This document shows positions 7,971-16,607 of a stretch of DNA of 48,537 bases, in pieces. Source of the stretch: Candidatus Chloroploca mongolica. GTDB lineage: Bacteria; Chloroflexota; Chloroflexia; Chloroflexales; Chloroflexaceae. The position numbers and the translations under genes are program-made. The stretch is taken from assembly GCF_004762035.2 (NCBI RefSeq), contig NZ_SIJK02000037.1:1-48537 (forward strand). Reading direction: 5' to 3'. The first letter of the stretch is position 1, and every line of letters starts with the position of its first letter. The notes under the pieces were generated by a model. It saw only the letters and a program-made list of their open reading frames with translations. It ran no database searches and had not been told where the DNA came from.

Positions 7971-9470
7971 CTATCTTACCCGATCTGCTGTTGGCGTCAA
8001 GTTATGCCGCTGTGGCATCGTCGCGAGCAACAGTTCCGCTCGTTCACGCCAACGCGAGGCGGGAGCCAGATCGCTTGCCCGTATAAGCGCCGTTCGGGCT
8101 GCTTCATACTCGCCAGTTGCCGCCAGGGCTGCCCCCAGGTAAAAGGCCGCATCCGCCCGCGCCGCCAGCGCCTCAGCAGCCTGTGCCGCTTCAATCGCTC
8201 CGCGACCATCGCTGCACTGATACCGCACTCCTGCCGCAAGCGCGAGGGCTTCAACCTCCTCTGGAAGCCGCTCTAACGCGAGTTCGGCGAGGGGCAGACC
8301 GATAGAACAAAGTTCGTAGGTCGTTGCCAGATGAAACCGGGCTGCCAGCAGTGCATACCGGCCCTGTTCTTCAAACGGTGCCGTTCCCAACGCCTGCTCA
8401 TATGCCAGGCTAGCCTGGGCGTAGTCGCCCTTCGCTGCGTACCAACTCGCCCGCGCTAGATGACGATCAGGTGCCTGCGGATGCTCCTGCGCAAGCGCAT
8501 CAAGTTCCAACCAGGCGGCTTCGTCCACTCCTTCCGCCACCGCAATCAGCGCCAGCAAGGCTCGTGCCTGTGGGGTATCAGGATGCAACCCCACCATTGC
8601 TTCCAATGCTTCATGCCCTTCGCCCGTGTGACCAGCAAGCCAGTGCGCATACGCAAGGTACACTGCTGCACTCAATCCTTCAGGGCTGTCAGGGTCAACC
8701 AGAGTAAACTGGGTAATCGCTAGATCATACAGGCCCGCTTCAAGATAGGTCTGCCCAAGTAGTTGTGGTCGCAACCCCTCCGCGACTTGAAGAACCGCCA
8801 TCAAGTGCGCACGATCTCCCTCCAGCATGGGCAAGAGTGGAACCGCCAGTGCGCCTGAGGTCACAACGTCATCGGTTGCCATCAGGATCGCTAGCGCCCC
8901 GTCAGGATCGTCGCCGGCGAGCAAGAGTGCCAGTCGATAATGCACCCGTTCAGACCAACCGGATGGCATCGGCACCAGCAGCGCTGCACGGTACGCCTCG
9001 GTAGCGGCATCGTATGCCCCCTGCCTCAGGTAAGCCTCGGCAGTCAACACCCGTCCTGGCCCGCGATACACACATGCCTCGCCAACCCGACAATCCTCTA
9101 GCAAGGCCCAGGTACGCTCAGCCTGCGCCAGACGGCCATCGTCAAGCAGCGCTTGCCCCAGATACAGCAAGGCCAGGTGATAGTCACCTGGCGCAAGCCC
9201 CCGCACCATCGCCGACCTGAGTGTCCGCTCAGCCAGCACTGCTTCGCCGCGAATGACACGGAGCATCCCGACACGCAACAATGCCGCCGGATGATCTCCA
9301 GCCAACCCCTGATACGCCTCAAGTGCCTCGTAATAACGTCCGGCAGCGAACAACGCATCAGCCTGCGTAAGTGGATCTGGAGAAGACCAGGGCCACCACA
9401 CCACCATCACCAGCGCGATCACCAGCAAAATGATCGCGCCGCCCCAGATCACCCGATGTTCACCGTTCAC
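7971..9470 (-). CDS. Membrane-anchored TPR-repeat protein
   Basis: About 499 residues. A single N-terminal membrane helix (VIWGGAIILLVIALVMVVWW) is followed by a long array of tetratricopeptide-type helix pairs. Typical repeats read ALFAAGRYYEALEAYQGLAG and ARASWYAAKGDYAQASLAYE, and more than ten can be traced. TPR arrays are protein-docking scaffolds; the helix would tether this one with the repeats most likely outside. The start is uncertain. GTG 9470 overlaps the upstream ABC1 stop by 11 nt and was chosen for coupling. GTG 9473 and GTG 9452 are alternatives, and the longer frame to 9638 lies wholly inside ABC1 and is unlikely. Confidence 0.8.
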   Translation of the reverse strand: MNGEHRVIWGGAIILLVIALVMVVWWPWSSPDPLTQADALFAAGRYYEALEAYQGLAGDHPAALLRVGMLRVIRGEAVLAERTLRSAMVRGLAPGDYHLALLYLGQALLDDGRLAQAERTWALLEDCRVGEACVYRGPGRVLTAEAYLRQGAYDAATEAYRAALLVPMPSGWSERVHYRLALLLAGDDPDGALAILMATDDVVTSGALAVPLLPMLEGDRAHLMAVLQVAEGLRPQLLGQTYLEAGLYDLAITQFTLVDPDSPEGLSAAVYLAYAHWLAGHTGEGHEALEAMVGLHPDTPQARALLALIAVAEGVDEAAWLELDALAQEHPQAPDRHLARASWYAAKGDYAQASLAYEQALGTAPFEEQGRYALLAARFHLATTYELCSIGLPLAELALERLPEEVEALALAAGVRYQCSDGRGAIEAAQAAEALAARADAAFYLGAALAATGEYEAARTALIRASDLAPASRWRERAELLLATMPQRHNLTPTADRVR

Positions 9471-11316
9471 CACGGGGCCAGAGTATCCAGATCGTCGCGA
9501 GAACCGAAGCCCACCAGGCGCGATCAGCCTCTTTCTCAAAACCACGCGTGCGTAGTTGCACCCCACCCAGAAAGAGCCCGGTGGCAACCATGCCCCCGGC
9601 AAGCCGGTCATTCGAGCGTTCAACGCGACGGAGACCACGTTCCAGCCGACTCATATCCGAGCGCGTCTGCAACTCACCCCGATTGCCAGCCCGATAGTAG
9701 GCATCCATCTGACGCGGCAAGGTCAGCAAAATCTGCCCAAGCTCGCGCAATTCCTTCTGGATCTGCTCAGACCAGTTGCCATTCCGCCGCTCTTGATCAA
9801 GCAACATACGCGCAAAGGGACGTAACTCCTGGAACAGATTGATATCAGGGCAAATCTCGGTCGAAAGACCCGCCACCATGCTCATTGCACGACCAAAATA
9901 GAGCAGATTCTGCGGAATCTGGAAAGGCAGATCATAGATAATGCCTTTGGTCTCAGCAAAAATAGCATCAACATCAATATTCGTCATCTCGCGCATCGTG
10001 CGATCAAACGAATGGCGCAACATAATCTCGACCCCATGAATGATCAGTCGTCGATCAGCCCCCGGCAACAGCATATTCAAGCGCTCAAACGAATCAACAA
10101 TCCGCTCAGCATCATTGGTTGCTAGGCCGACAACCCCTCCACGGATCACCTCCATCGTCTGTGGAGGCAGGGAACCAACCATCCCAAAATCAATAAAGAT
10201 CAAGGTAAACGGACGCCCAGGTTCAAGCGTATGGGCTTCGGCATCACCAAGCAAATGCCCATCAGGTAGAACCCCGTTCCTAAAATCGTCAGGGTGCTTC
10301 TTCGGTTCGGTTTGCCCATTCGTATAGGCAACCGCAGGCAGCTCTGGATCGATCCGCACAAAGAGATTACCTGGATGCGGATCAGCATGAAAGAAGCCAT
10401 CAACAAAAAATTGTTTCAGATAACAATTGTTGAGCCGCGCCGCCAACTCAATCCGACTCACCCCCAGCGCCTCAAGCGTAGGCAAATCATTGATCTTGAC
10501 CCCGCTGATCCGCTCCATCACCAGGACACGACGCGTCGAATACTCGGGAATTGGCTCAGGTACATGAATGCCATAGACCCCCGCAAAATTCTTGCGGAAA
10601 CGCGCCGCACTCTGCACTTCCTGAACATAATCCAGTTCCTGGACAAGCACTCGTGCAAACTCGGCGAGCAAGGCATCAAGATCGGCCCGCCGTCGAATCG
10701 GCGGGTAATTCTTAATCAGCCGGATGACCCAGGCAACGGCGCTAAGATCTACTTCAATAATGCGCTCAATATAAGGCCGCTGCACCTTGACGGCCACTTC
10801 ACGGCCATTGTGCAGCGTGGCAAAATGAACCTGCCCAAACGAAGCAGCAGCCACAGCTTCTTGGTCGAAACGCTGAAAGATCTCGCTCGGTGGCGCGCCC
10901 AGTTCCTCAATGATTACTTCGAGCACATGCCCGGCCGGAGCAGGCGGGACTTCGTCCTGGAGACCGGCAAGCTCACGCCGCACCATATCAGGCACAATGT
11001 CAGCCCGTGATGAGAGGAACTGCCCAAGCTTGATCTGCATCCCGCCAAGCTCAAGCGCAAGAAACCGAAAACGCCGCGCAAGCCGCGACCAGCGCACGGC
11101 CGCCGAACGCCGCACATACCAGCGTAACAGCGTAAAGCGCGCCAGAAAGATATCCCAGATATAGATATGGATGACTACGCTCAAAAAAAAGAGCGAGACC
11201 CGCAAAAAACGCTGGCGCGGGCGAAACACCGGCGCTGCACTCGGGCGAGGCACCGCTGTCTGATCTGGGGTGAAAGGAGTATCGGCTTCAGGCCGAATTG
11301 TATTTTGTTGCGTCAT
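9460..11316 (-). CDS. ABC1/UbiB-family atypical protein kinase-like ATPase
   Basis: The 618-residue protein carries the UbiB family signatures: KLGQFLSSR at about 96-104, the Ala-rich loop AAASFGQV at about 156-163, the lysine of VAVKVQRP at 177, HADPHPGN at 310-317 and the metal-binding DFG at 376-378. Members support quinone or isoprenoid lipid biosynthesis as membrane-bound ATPases. Two hydrophobic helices near the C-terminus fit membrane attachment (LAGGMVATGLFLGGVQL and WWASVLATIWILW). Residues 321-369, between HPGN and DFG, form a long hydrophilic insertion that most homologues lack. The gene is first in the minus-strand run ending at 4140 and has its own promoter near 11345-11374. Confidence 0.9.
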   Translation of the reverse strand: MTQQNTIRPEADTPFTPDQTAVPRPSAAPVFRPRQRFLRVSLFFLSVVIHIYIWDIFLARFTLLRWYVRRSAAVRWSRLARRFRFLALELGGMQIKLGQFLSSRADIVPDMVRRELAGLQDEVPPAPAGHVLEVIIEELGAPPSEIFQRFDQEAVAAASFGQVHFATLHNGREVAVKVQRPYIERIIEVDLSAVAWVIRLIKNYPPIRRRADLDALLAEFARVLVQELDYVQEVQSAARFRKNFAGVYGIHVPEPIPEYSTRRVLVMERISGVKINDLPTLEALGVSRIELAARLNNCYLKQFFVDGFFHADPHPGNLFVRIDPELPAVAYTNGQTEPKKHPDDFRNGVLPDGHLLGDAEAHTLEPGRPFTLIFIDFGMVGSLPPQTMEVIRGGVVGLATNDAERIVDSFERLNMLLPGADRRLIIHGVEIMLRHSFDRTMREMTNIDVDAIFAETKGIIYDLPFQIPQNLLYFGRAMSMVAGLSTEICPDINLFQELRPFARMLLDQERRNGNWSEQIQKELRELGQILLTLPRQMDAYYRAGNRGELQTRSDMSRLERGLRRVERSNDRLAGGMVATGLFLGGVQLRTRGFEKEADRAWWASVLATIWILWPRGER

Positions 11317-11344
11317 ACCTGCATATTCTTCTTCTTCCCATTGG

Positions 11345-11374
11345 ATTATACCAGAAACAGGCCCCCTGCGTCAG
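11345..11374 (-). promoter_or_regulatory. Promoter of the ABC1/UbiB operon
   Basis: On the minus strand TATAAT (11350-11345) follows CTGACG (11374-11369) with an 18-bp spacer. The -10 is perfect and the -35 matches four of six consensus bases. The start site would be near 11338, about 22 nt before the ATG. Confidence 0.6.
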
Positions 11375-11480
11375 CCCACAGGCGGATAGATTCACCGCCA
11401 GAAATAAAACTTGCGACTGATCTCACAAACGTTCCTATAGGCTACCATACCTTCTATGGAATGAGCCTCATGATACACTT

Positions 11481-11792
11481 ATGGCAATTGACACTATTCG
11501 TCTCTTAACTGATAGCGCGGCCCAACTCTACGCGAGCCTCGATCGCCTGCGGCCACTTGGCGATCCCGATGCGACGTTTGATGTCTGGCGTGCCGGTCTC
11601 GGTATGCTCGATGATGCCGATGAGCAGCAATTACGCCGCAATTATCGCCGCCTCTTCACCATGATCACCGAAATCGAGGGCCTCGTCTGTTCGCGTGCTA
11701 CTGCGGTTGCCCTCGTCCGTGCCCACGCGATGGCAATTGCCGCAGAATCTTGCCAATTGACGCAACCCCATGATAGCGGCTACAATAAATGA
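11481..11792 (+). CDS. Small helical hypothetical protein upstream of ffh
   Basis: The 103-residue product is predicted to be all-helical, with LLTDSAAQLYASLDRLRPLG, then LRRNYRRLFTMITEIEGL, then AVALVRAHAMAIAAES. It has no membrane segment or catalytic motif and I do not recognise the family. Its 3' end contains the promoter of ffh. It is divergent from the ABC1 gene, and no good Shine-Dalgarno sequence precedes ATG 11481, so the start is moderately secure. Confidence 0.55.
   Translation: MAIDTIRLLTDSAAQLYASLDRLRPLGDPDATFDVWRAGLGMLDDADEQQLRRNYRRLFTMITEIEGLVCSRATAVALVRAHAMAIAAESCQLTQPHDSGYNK
11757..11786 (+). promoter_or_regulatory. Sigma70-type promoter of ffh
   Basis: TTGACG (11757-11762) and TACAAT (11781-11786) are separated by 18 bp, close to consensus. 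The start site would fall near 11793, just after the stop of the small upstream gene, giving ffh a leader of about 39 nt. Confidence 0.65.
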
Positions 11793-11831
11793 TAGTTTCG
11801 TATACGCGCAGCAGAGAAACGAGCGCATGCT

Positions 11832-13229
11832 ATGTTTGAAAGTCTTTCTGATCGTCTCCAGACGGTCTTTCAAAAACTCGGGAGCAAAGGCCGCCTCGAT
11901 GAGGATGATGTCCGTGAGGCAATGAAGCAAGTTCGCCTCGCGCTCCTTGAGGCTGATGTCAATTTCAAGGTCGTCAAAGACTTTGTCGCCAAGGTGACTG
12001 AGCAGGCAATTGGCGAAGAAGTAACCAAGAGCTTGACGCCCCACCAGCAGGTCGTCAAAATTGTTCATCAAGAACTGATTAACCTCCTTGGCAATGATCC
12101 GGCTCCCCTCCAGGAGTCACGCCCTGGTCCGACCGTGATCATGCTTGTTGGTCTCCAGGGTACGGGTAAAACGACCCTCGCCGCCAAACTCGCCCTTCAT
12201 TTACGCAAAAAGGGCCGCCGCGTGATGATGGCCGCCTGTGACATCTATCGCCCTGCCGCCATTACGCAGCTCCAGACCCTCGGCAAGCAATTGAATGTGC
12301 CGGTCTATAGTGAGCCCGCTGGCAGCCAACCACCTGATATCGCTGCTAATGCCCTCGAGCAGGCGAAACGCGATCAGGTCAATGTGCTGATTGTTGATAC
12401 CGCTGGACGCCTCCAGATTGATGAGACCCTGATGGCCGAGCTTGACCAGATTATTGCCCGGGTCGATCCAATCGAACGCCTTCTCGTGGTTGATGCCATG
12501 ACAGGTCAGGAAGCGGTGCGTGTGGCTGATACGTTCAATCAGCGCGTCCAGATTACCGGCCTCGTGATGTCCAAGATGGACGGTGATGCTCGTGGCGGTG
12601 CCGCCCTCTCGGTGCGTGCCGTGACCGGGGTTCCGATCAAGTTCCTCTCGACCGGCGAGAAAATTGATACAAATACCCTCGAACCTTTCTTCCCCGATCG
12701 CCTCGCTTCACGCATCCTCGGCATGGGTGATATGCTCTCCCTTATCGAAAAAGCCGAGCAGATGTACGATGCCGACCAGGCCAAGGCGATGGAGAAGAAG
12801 CTCCGCAAAGGCAAATTCGACTTCGAGGATTTCCTCAATGCGATGCAACAGATGCGGAAGCTCGGTCCACTTCAACAGATCCTGGCAATGATCCCGGGTA
12901 TGAGCCAGATCGCTCGCAATGAGGAGTTGCTCGATGAGAGCCAACTCAAGCGCGTCGAGGCGATGATCTTCTCGATGACCCCCCTCGAACGACGCAATCC
13001 CGAGATTATCAAGCAGAGTCGCCGCGCCCGCATTGCGCGTGGCAGCGGTACCTCTGAACAGGATGTCTCTGCCCTTATCAAGCAGTTTCAGCAGATGCAA
13101 CGCATGATGAAGCAACTCACTGGTGGCGGTAGCGGCAAGGGCGGGCGCCGCGGCGGTCGCGGTGGTCGTGGCGGCCCCGGTGGGCCCGGGGGGATTGACC
13201 CTCGCGAATTGATGCGGATGCTCAAGTAG
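11832..13229 (+). CDS. ffh: Signal recognition particle GTPase Ffh
   Basis: SRP54 homologue of 465 residues that, with 4.5S RNA, delivers nascent membrane proteins to FtsY and SecYEG. The N domain starts MFESLSDRLQTVFQKL. The G domain has the P-loop GLQGTGKTT at about 108-116, DIYRPAA near 137, DTAGRLQID near 190 and SKMDGDARGGAAL near 248. The Met-rich M domain (FEDFLNAMQQMRKLGP, then MIPGM) binds signal peptide and SRP RNA. The C-terminal tail is unusual, a run of Gly and Arg (GGRGGRGGPGG) before IDPRELMRMLK. The gene has its own promoter and ends at a hairpin shared with the convergent protease gene. Confidence 0.97.
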   Translation: MFESLSDRLQTVFQKLGSKGRLDEDDVREAMKQVRLALLEADVNFKVVKDFVAKVTEQAIGEEVTKSLTPHQQVVKIVHQELINLLGNDPAPLQESRPGPTVIMLVGLQGTGKTTLAAKLALHLRKKGRRVMMAACDIYRPAAITQLQTLGKQLNVPVYSEPAGSQPPDIAANALEQAKRDQVNVLIVDTAGRLQIDETLMAELDQIIARVDPIERLLVVDAMTGQEAVRVADTFNQRVQITGLVMSKMDGDARGGAALSVRAVTGVPIKFLSTGEKIDTNTLEPFFPDRLASRILGMGDMLSLIEKAEQMYDADQAKAMEKKLRKGKFDFEDFLNAMQQMRKLGPLQQILAMIPGMSQIARNEELLDESQLKRVEAMIFSMTPLERRNPEIIKQSRRARIARGSGTSEQDVSALIKQFQQMQRMMKQLTGGGSGKGGRRGGRGGRGGPGGPGGIDPRELMRMLK

Positions 13230-13241
13230 GCGCTCCAGCTT

Positions 13242-13280
13242 GAACGTGGGGGCGTGCCAGCACCACAACGCCCCACGTTC
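13242..13280. terminator. Hairpin between ffh and the convergent S41 gene
   Basis: Arms 13242-13255 and 13268-13280 (GAACGTGGGGGCGT against ACGCCCCACGTTC) pair over 13 bp with one bulged G. The hairpin lies in a 77-nt gap between convergent genes and probably ends both transcripts, although no T run follows. Confidence 0.6.
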
Positions 13281-13306
13281 CCCTCCACGCCGCTCTGTGT
13301 CTGCCC

Positions 13307-14674
13307 CTATGGGTTCAACAACCGTAACGCGATCAGGATACCTGGATCATCCTCTTCACGAAAACGAGTCCAATCCTCGTTGACGATCACATCCGGTTGT
13401 ACGCCAACACCCTCTAGATTAGTGCCATCGGGCAATTCAAACCCCTCCTGCGCAATCCAGAGTCGTGAGCCGTCACTCAGTTCGTACGAATAGATGGTTT
13501 CGGTGTTGCCTGACGTCGGTACGCCAACGATAACCGCACCAGCATGACTCTGCAAGATGGTGGCCATCAGTTCAGCATACGAGGCTGTACTACGATCAAC
13601 AAGGACGATCAGCGGCATCCCTCGCAGGGCGTCAAGGCTCCCCGGTTCAATCACCAGAGGGACGTCACCCTGGCGATTCGTAAAGTAACCGACTTCACCG
13701 CTGACAAAGTTGCTCAGGATCCCCGCCAGAACCGTGCGCCATCCACCAGGATTGCTCCGTAGATCAAGAATAACCCCACGCAAGTCATGCTCAGCAACCA
13801 TTTCGGTGAGCAACGCTGTCACCTGCTGATCCATGTTGCTCACCCAGAGCGTGGTGATACCCAGATAGGCAATGCCACCTGGCAAGAGCCGTGCCGTCGG
13901 CGTGATGGCCCCCTCTACCCGTCGCCGTGTAATAAGAATATCGCGACTCTCTTCTCCAGGCCGCACCACCGCCAGACGTACCTGGCTTCCGTCAGGCCCT
14001 TCGAGATCTCCATGCGAAAAAAAAGCACCGTCAATGGCAACAATGCGGTCGCGTGGACGTAATCCAGACTGCAGGGCAGGGCTGTCGGGGAAGATGTGCT
14101 GGATCATCAACCCATCACTCAATGGCAAAACGATAACCCCGATCCCAACCTGCTCTTCACGCCCACTGGTGATCGCGTCTTCGCGCCGTGCAGCCTGTGG
14201 AGGCACAAAACGTGAATGATTATCGCCAAGACGCGCAACCATGCGGGTGATAGCCTCATAAAACGCTGCATCAGTCGGTGCCGCAAGAATTACAGGCTCA
14301 AATTCATCTCGAACCGTATACCACTCAACGCCACCAAAATCATCGTAGAGATAGTATTCATGGATAAGTCGCCACACCTCGGTAAAGATTTCGAGCCGTG
14401 TGGCCTGGGATAGCGCCGTTGGCGCGAGCTCAGCAACGGCAGTTCCGACTACTGCGACCGCTTGCTCGGGTGGCCGTGAAGGCACAGGCACAACCGTTGG
14501 TGGGGGCAAAACGATCGTAGGTGCGTCAGGTTCACGCGTCGTGATCGCCGTTGCCGTCACAGCCAATCCCTGTACAGAGGGGGCCATCGGTGGCGCAGCA
14601 CCAGAACATCCACCCAGGATGATGACGAGTCCGAGTACCAACCATAGCATTTCACCCAGCCTGCCCTGTTTCAT
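13307..14674 (-). CDS. S41-family (C-terminal processing) peptidase-like lipoprotein
   Basis: About 455 residues counted from ATG 14674, chosen because it gives a clean lipoprotein signal with the lipobox LGGC ending at Cys23; ATG 14686 is the alternative. A Thr/Pro-rich linker is followed by an N-terminal cap, a PDZ domain (about 175-250, with IFPDSPALQSGLRPRDRIVAIDG) and the TSPc catalytic fold (about 265-400). The strand VILDLRSNPGG and the Ser loop RSTASYAEL are present, and Ser365 aligns with the nucleophile. The position 25 residues later, where CtpA/Tsp enzymes have the catalytic Lys in GKG, reads TSGN, giving Asn390. The protein may use another base or be inactive. It would be anchored on the outer face of the cell membrane. 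PBP and kinase-like genes lie upstream on the same strand. Confidence 0.8.
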   Translation of the reverse strand: MKQGRLGEMLWLVLGLVIILGGCSGAAPPMAPSVQGLAVTATAITTREPDAPTIVLPPPTVVPVPSRPPEQAVAVVGTAVAELAPTALSQATRLEIFTEVWRLIHEYYLYDDFGGVEWYTVRDEFEPVILAAPTDAAFYEAITRMVARLGDNHSRFVPPQAARREDAITSGREEQVGIGVIVLPLSDGLMIQHIFPDSPALQSGLRPRDRIVAIDGAFFSHGDLEGPDGSQVRLAVVRPGEESRDILITRRRVEGAITPTARLLPGGIAYLGITTLWVSNMDQQVTALLTEMVAEHDLRGVILDLRSNPGGWRTVLAGILSNFVSGEVGYFTNRQGDVPLVIEPGSLDALRGMPLIVLVDRSTASYAELMATILQSHAGAVIVGVPTSGNTETIYSYELSDGSRLWIAQEGFELPDGTNLEGVGVQPDVIVNEDWTRFREEDDPGILIALRLLNP

Positions 14675-14827
14675 GATGCAATCCATCCTATGGGCAGATC
14701 CTTAGCCTTGCGTATGCGATCCATTGATACGACCAATTCCCGTTGAGCATACCGCACGTCCAGATTGCTCTGTCACACGTTGGTTGATGCCCAACCACAG
14801 GCCTCCACCAACCACAATAGTAGCAGC

Positions 14828-16549
14828 CTATTCAGTGGCAAATGCAGCAGCCAGGACACGCCCCGCCAATTCCGCCCCCACGCTACTCCCCTCGCCTCCA
14901 CGCTCTACCATCACGGCAACGGCATACCGTGGGGCATCAAGTGGGGCTACAGCAATAAACCATGCATGTGGCACAGCACCCTCCACGTGCTCCGCCGTCC
15001 CCGATTTGCCACCCACCGCGATCCCAGGCACAAAACGACTGACGCTCTCCCCAAAACCATAGCGTGCCACTGCATGCATGTTGTTCAACATTGTCTGCGC
15101 CGTGGCCGAACTCATCGTGCGCCGAATCCTCTGCGGGGTGTGGGTGAGAATCAGCCCTCCATCAGGCCGGGTCACTGTCTGCACCAGGTATGGCTGCATC
15201 ATGATCCCGTCATTGGCAATGGCAGCCGCAACTAGGGCCATCTGCAAAGGCGTCACCAGTAACTGGCCCTGTCCATAGCCTGTGTCAGCCAGGGCACGTG
15301 GCTGATTCAGAAACCCTGCATCACGATAGAGCAGGCTCTGATTGGCGAGTAGATCGGTCAGGCCACGGTAGGTCGTCGTTATGCGCTGCGGGGTGCCAAT
15401 ATCAAAGCGGCCTGCCGTTTCGACCATCCGCTCGGCTCCCAAGCGTGTGGCATACTGAGCAAAGGCTGTATTGCATGAAAAAGCATAGACCCGCTCGAGA
15501 TCCGATGGATCACCAGTACGCGCCGCCAGGCCACCTACCGCATTGACAATCGCTGGGGCATTCGGCTCGGGTAGATATGTCTCGGGACAGGTGATCGTCT
15601 CTGGCTGACCTACCCCACTGTGTTCGAGAACCCCAACTGCCGTGACGGTCTTAAAAACTGAACCGGGGGGATAGAGACCTTGCGTCGCACGATTCAGCAG
15701 CGGCTGGCCCGCGCTTTCCACCTGGATCTCTTCCCAGTACTGCGTGATGCGATTATTCTCTGCTTCTCGATCAGCTACCCCGGGGTTGAAGCTCAAGCCG
15801 CGTGGATCAAAACCAGGATTGCTCACCAGGGCACGGATTGCACCGGTACGCGGATCAAGCACAACCACTGAACCAATTCGCCCTCCCAACGCCGCCGCAG
15901 CTTCGGCTTGTAGATCCGCATTCAGCGTCAGGGTCAGATGATTCCCACGCGGAGTTTCACTCAGCAGGCTATCACGCAGACGCTGCCATTCGTTGCCACG
16001 CTCACCACTCAGATAGGCATTGTAGGTCGCTTCCAGACCGCTCTGCCCATACCGCGTGCTAAAAAAGCCCACAATATTGCTAAAGGCACGTGGATCATAC
16101 CGATCAGCCAGCGGATAGACTCGCCGCGCAGCATTGCCGACTGGCTCGCTCTGCACGAGCACGATCCCTCGCAGATCACGGATCTCGCCACGCAACACTT
16201 TCTGTGAGGCAAGGACAGGCCGGATATTGCTGATCGCATGACCTTCTTCATCCTGCACAACATGCATCGCAATCGCCGATGCACGCACAAATTGCTGGCG
16301 CAAGAGTTGCAGGCTGATCAAGCCAAAACCAACCAGAAAGACAAGTCCCAGATTCGTCAGATTACGTGACAGGCTCCTCGTCTCGCCCGTTCGTGTCGCT
16401 AGATATGCAGCTAATCCGAACAGAGGGGCAGATGCCCAGAGACAGAGCAGCCAGCGCACTTCGCCTTCAACTGGCTGGAAAATACCATAGATGATCAACC
16501 CAATGGCCCCGATCACGCTGATGACCGCAAGCCCGGAACGCATGTTCAT
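14828..16549 (-). CDS. Penicillin-binding protein, class B-like transpeptidase
   Basis: The 573-residue membrane protein has three hydrophobic segments near the N-terminus (about 5-22, 33-50 and 66-84), then a dimerisation region and a transpeptidase domain. The catalytic motifs are complete: SVFK at 297-300, SCN at 358-360 and KSGT at 515-518. It cross-links peptidoglycan outside the membrane. The extra N-terminal membrane segments and overall length resemble the PbpA/FtsI-like proteins that act with RodA/FtsW. AAGG stands 5 nt before ATG 16549. It lies 58 nt after the kinase-like gene and 153 nt before the S41 lipoprotein gene, a possible envelope-maintenance group. Confidence 0.9.
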   Translation of the reverse strand: MNMRSGLAVISVIGAIGLIIYGIFQPVEGEVRWLLCLWASAPLFGLAAYLATRTGETRSLSRNLTNLGLVFLVGFGLISLQLLRQQFVRASAIAMHVVQDEEGHAISNIRPVLASQKVLRGEIRDLRGIVLVQSEPVGNAARRVYPLADRYDPRAFSNIVGFFSTRYGQSGLEATYNAYLSGERGNEWQRLRDSLLSETPRGNHLTLTLNADLQAEAAAALGGRIGSVVVLDPRTGAIRALVSNPGFDPRGLSFNPGVADREAENNRITQYWEEIQVESAGQPLLNRATQGLYPPGSVFKTVTAVGVLEHSGVGQPETITCPETYLPEPNAPAIVNAVGGLAARTGDPSDLERVYAFSCNTAFAQYATRLGAERMVETAGRFDIGTPQRITTTYRGLTDLLANQSLLYRDAGFLNQPRALADTGYGQGQLLVTPLQMALVAAAIANDGIMMQPYLVQTVTRPDGGLILTHTPQRIRRTMSSATAQTMLNNMHAVARYGFGESVSRFVPGIAVGGKSGTAEHVEGAVPHAWFIAVAPLDAPRYAVAVMVERGGEGSSVGAELAGRVLAAAFATE

Positions 16550-16607
16550 GAAACCTTGTCTGCAAGCTGTCTCAAGGGCTCAAGCACTGAGCCCGGTGGC
16601 GACATGC

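Noticed and set aside
9473-9638. 55-residue N-terminal extension of the membrane TPR protein
   Set aside because: It lies entirely within the ABC1 gene in another frame, and the membrane helix gives a natural start near 9470.
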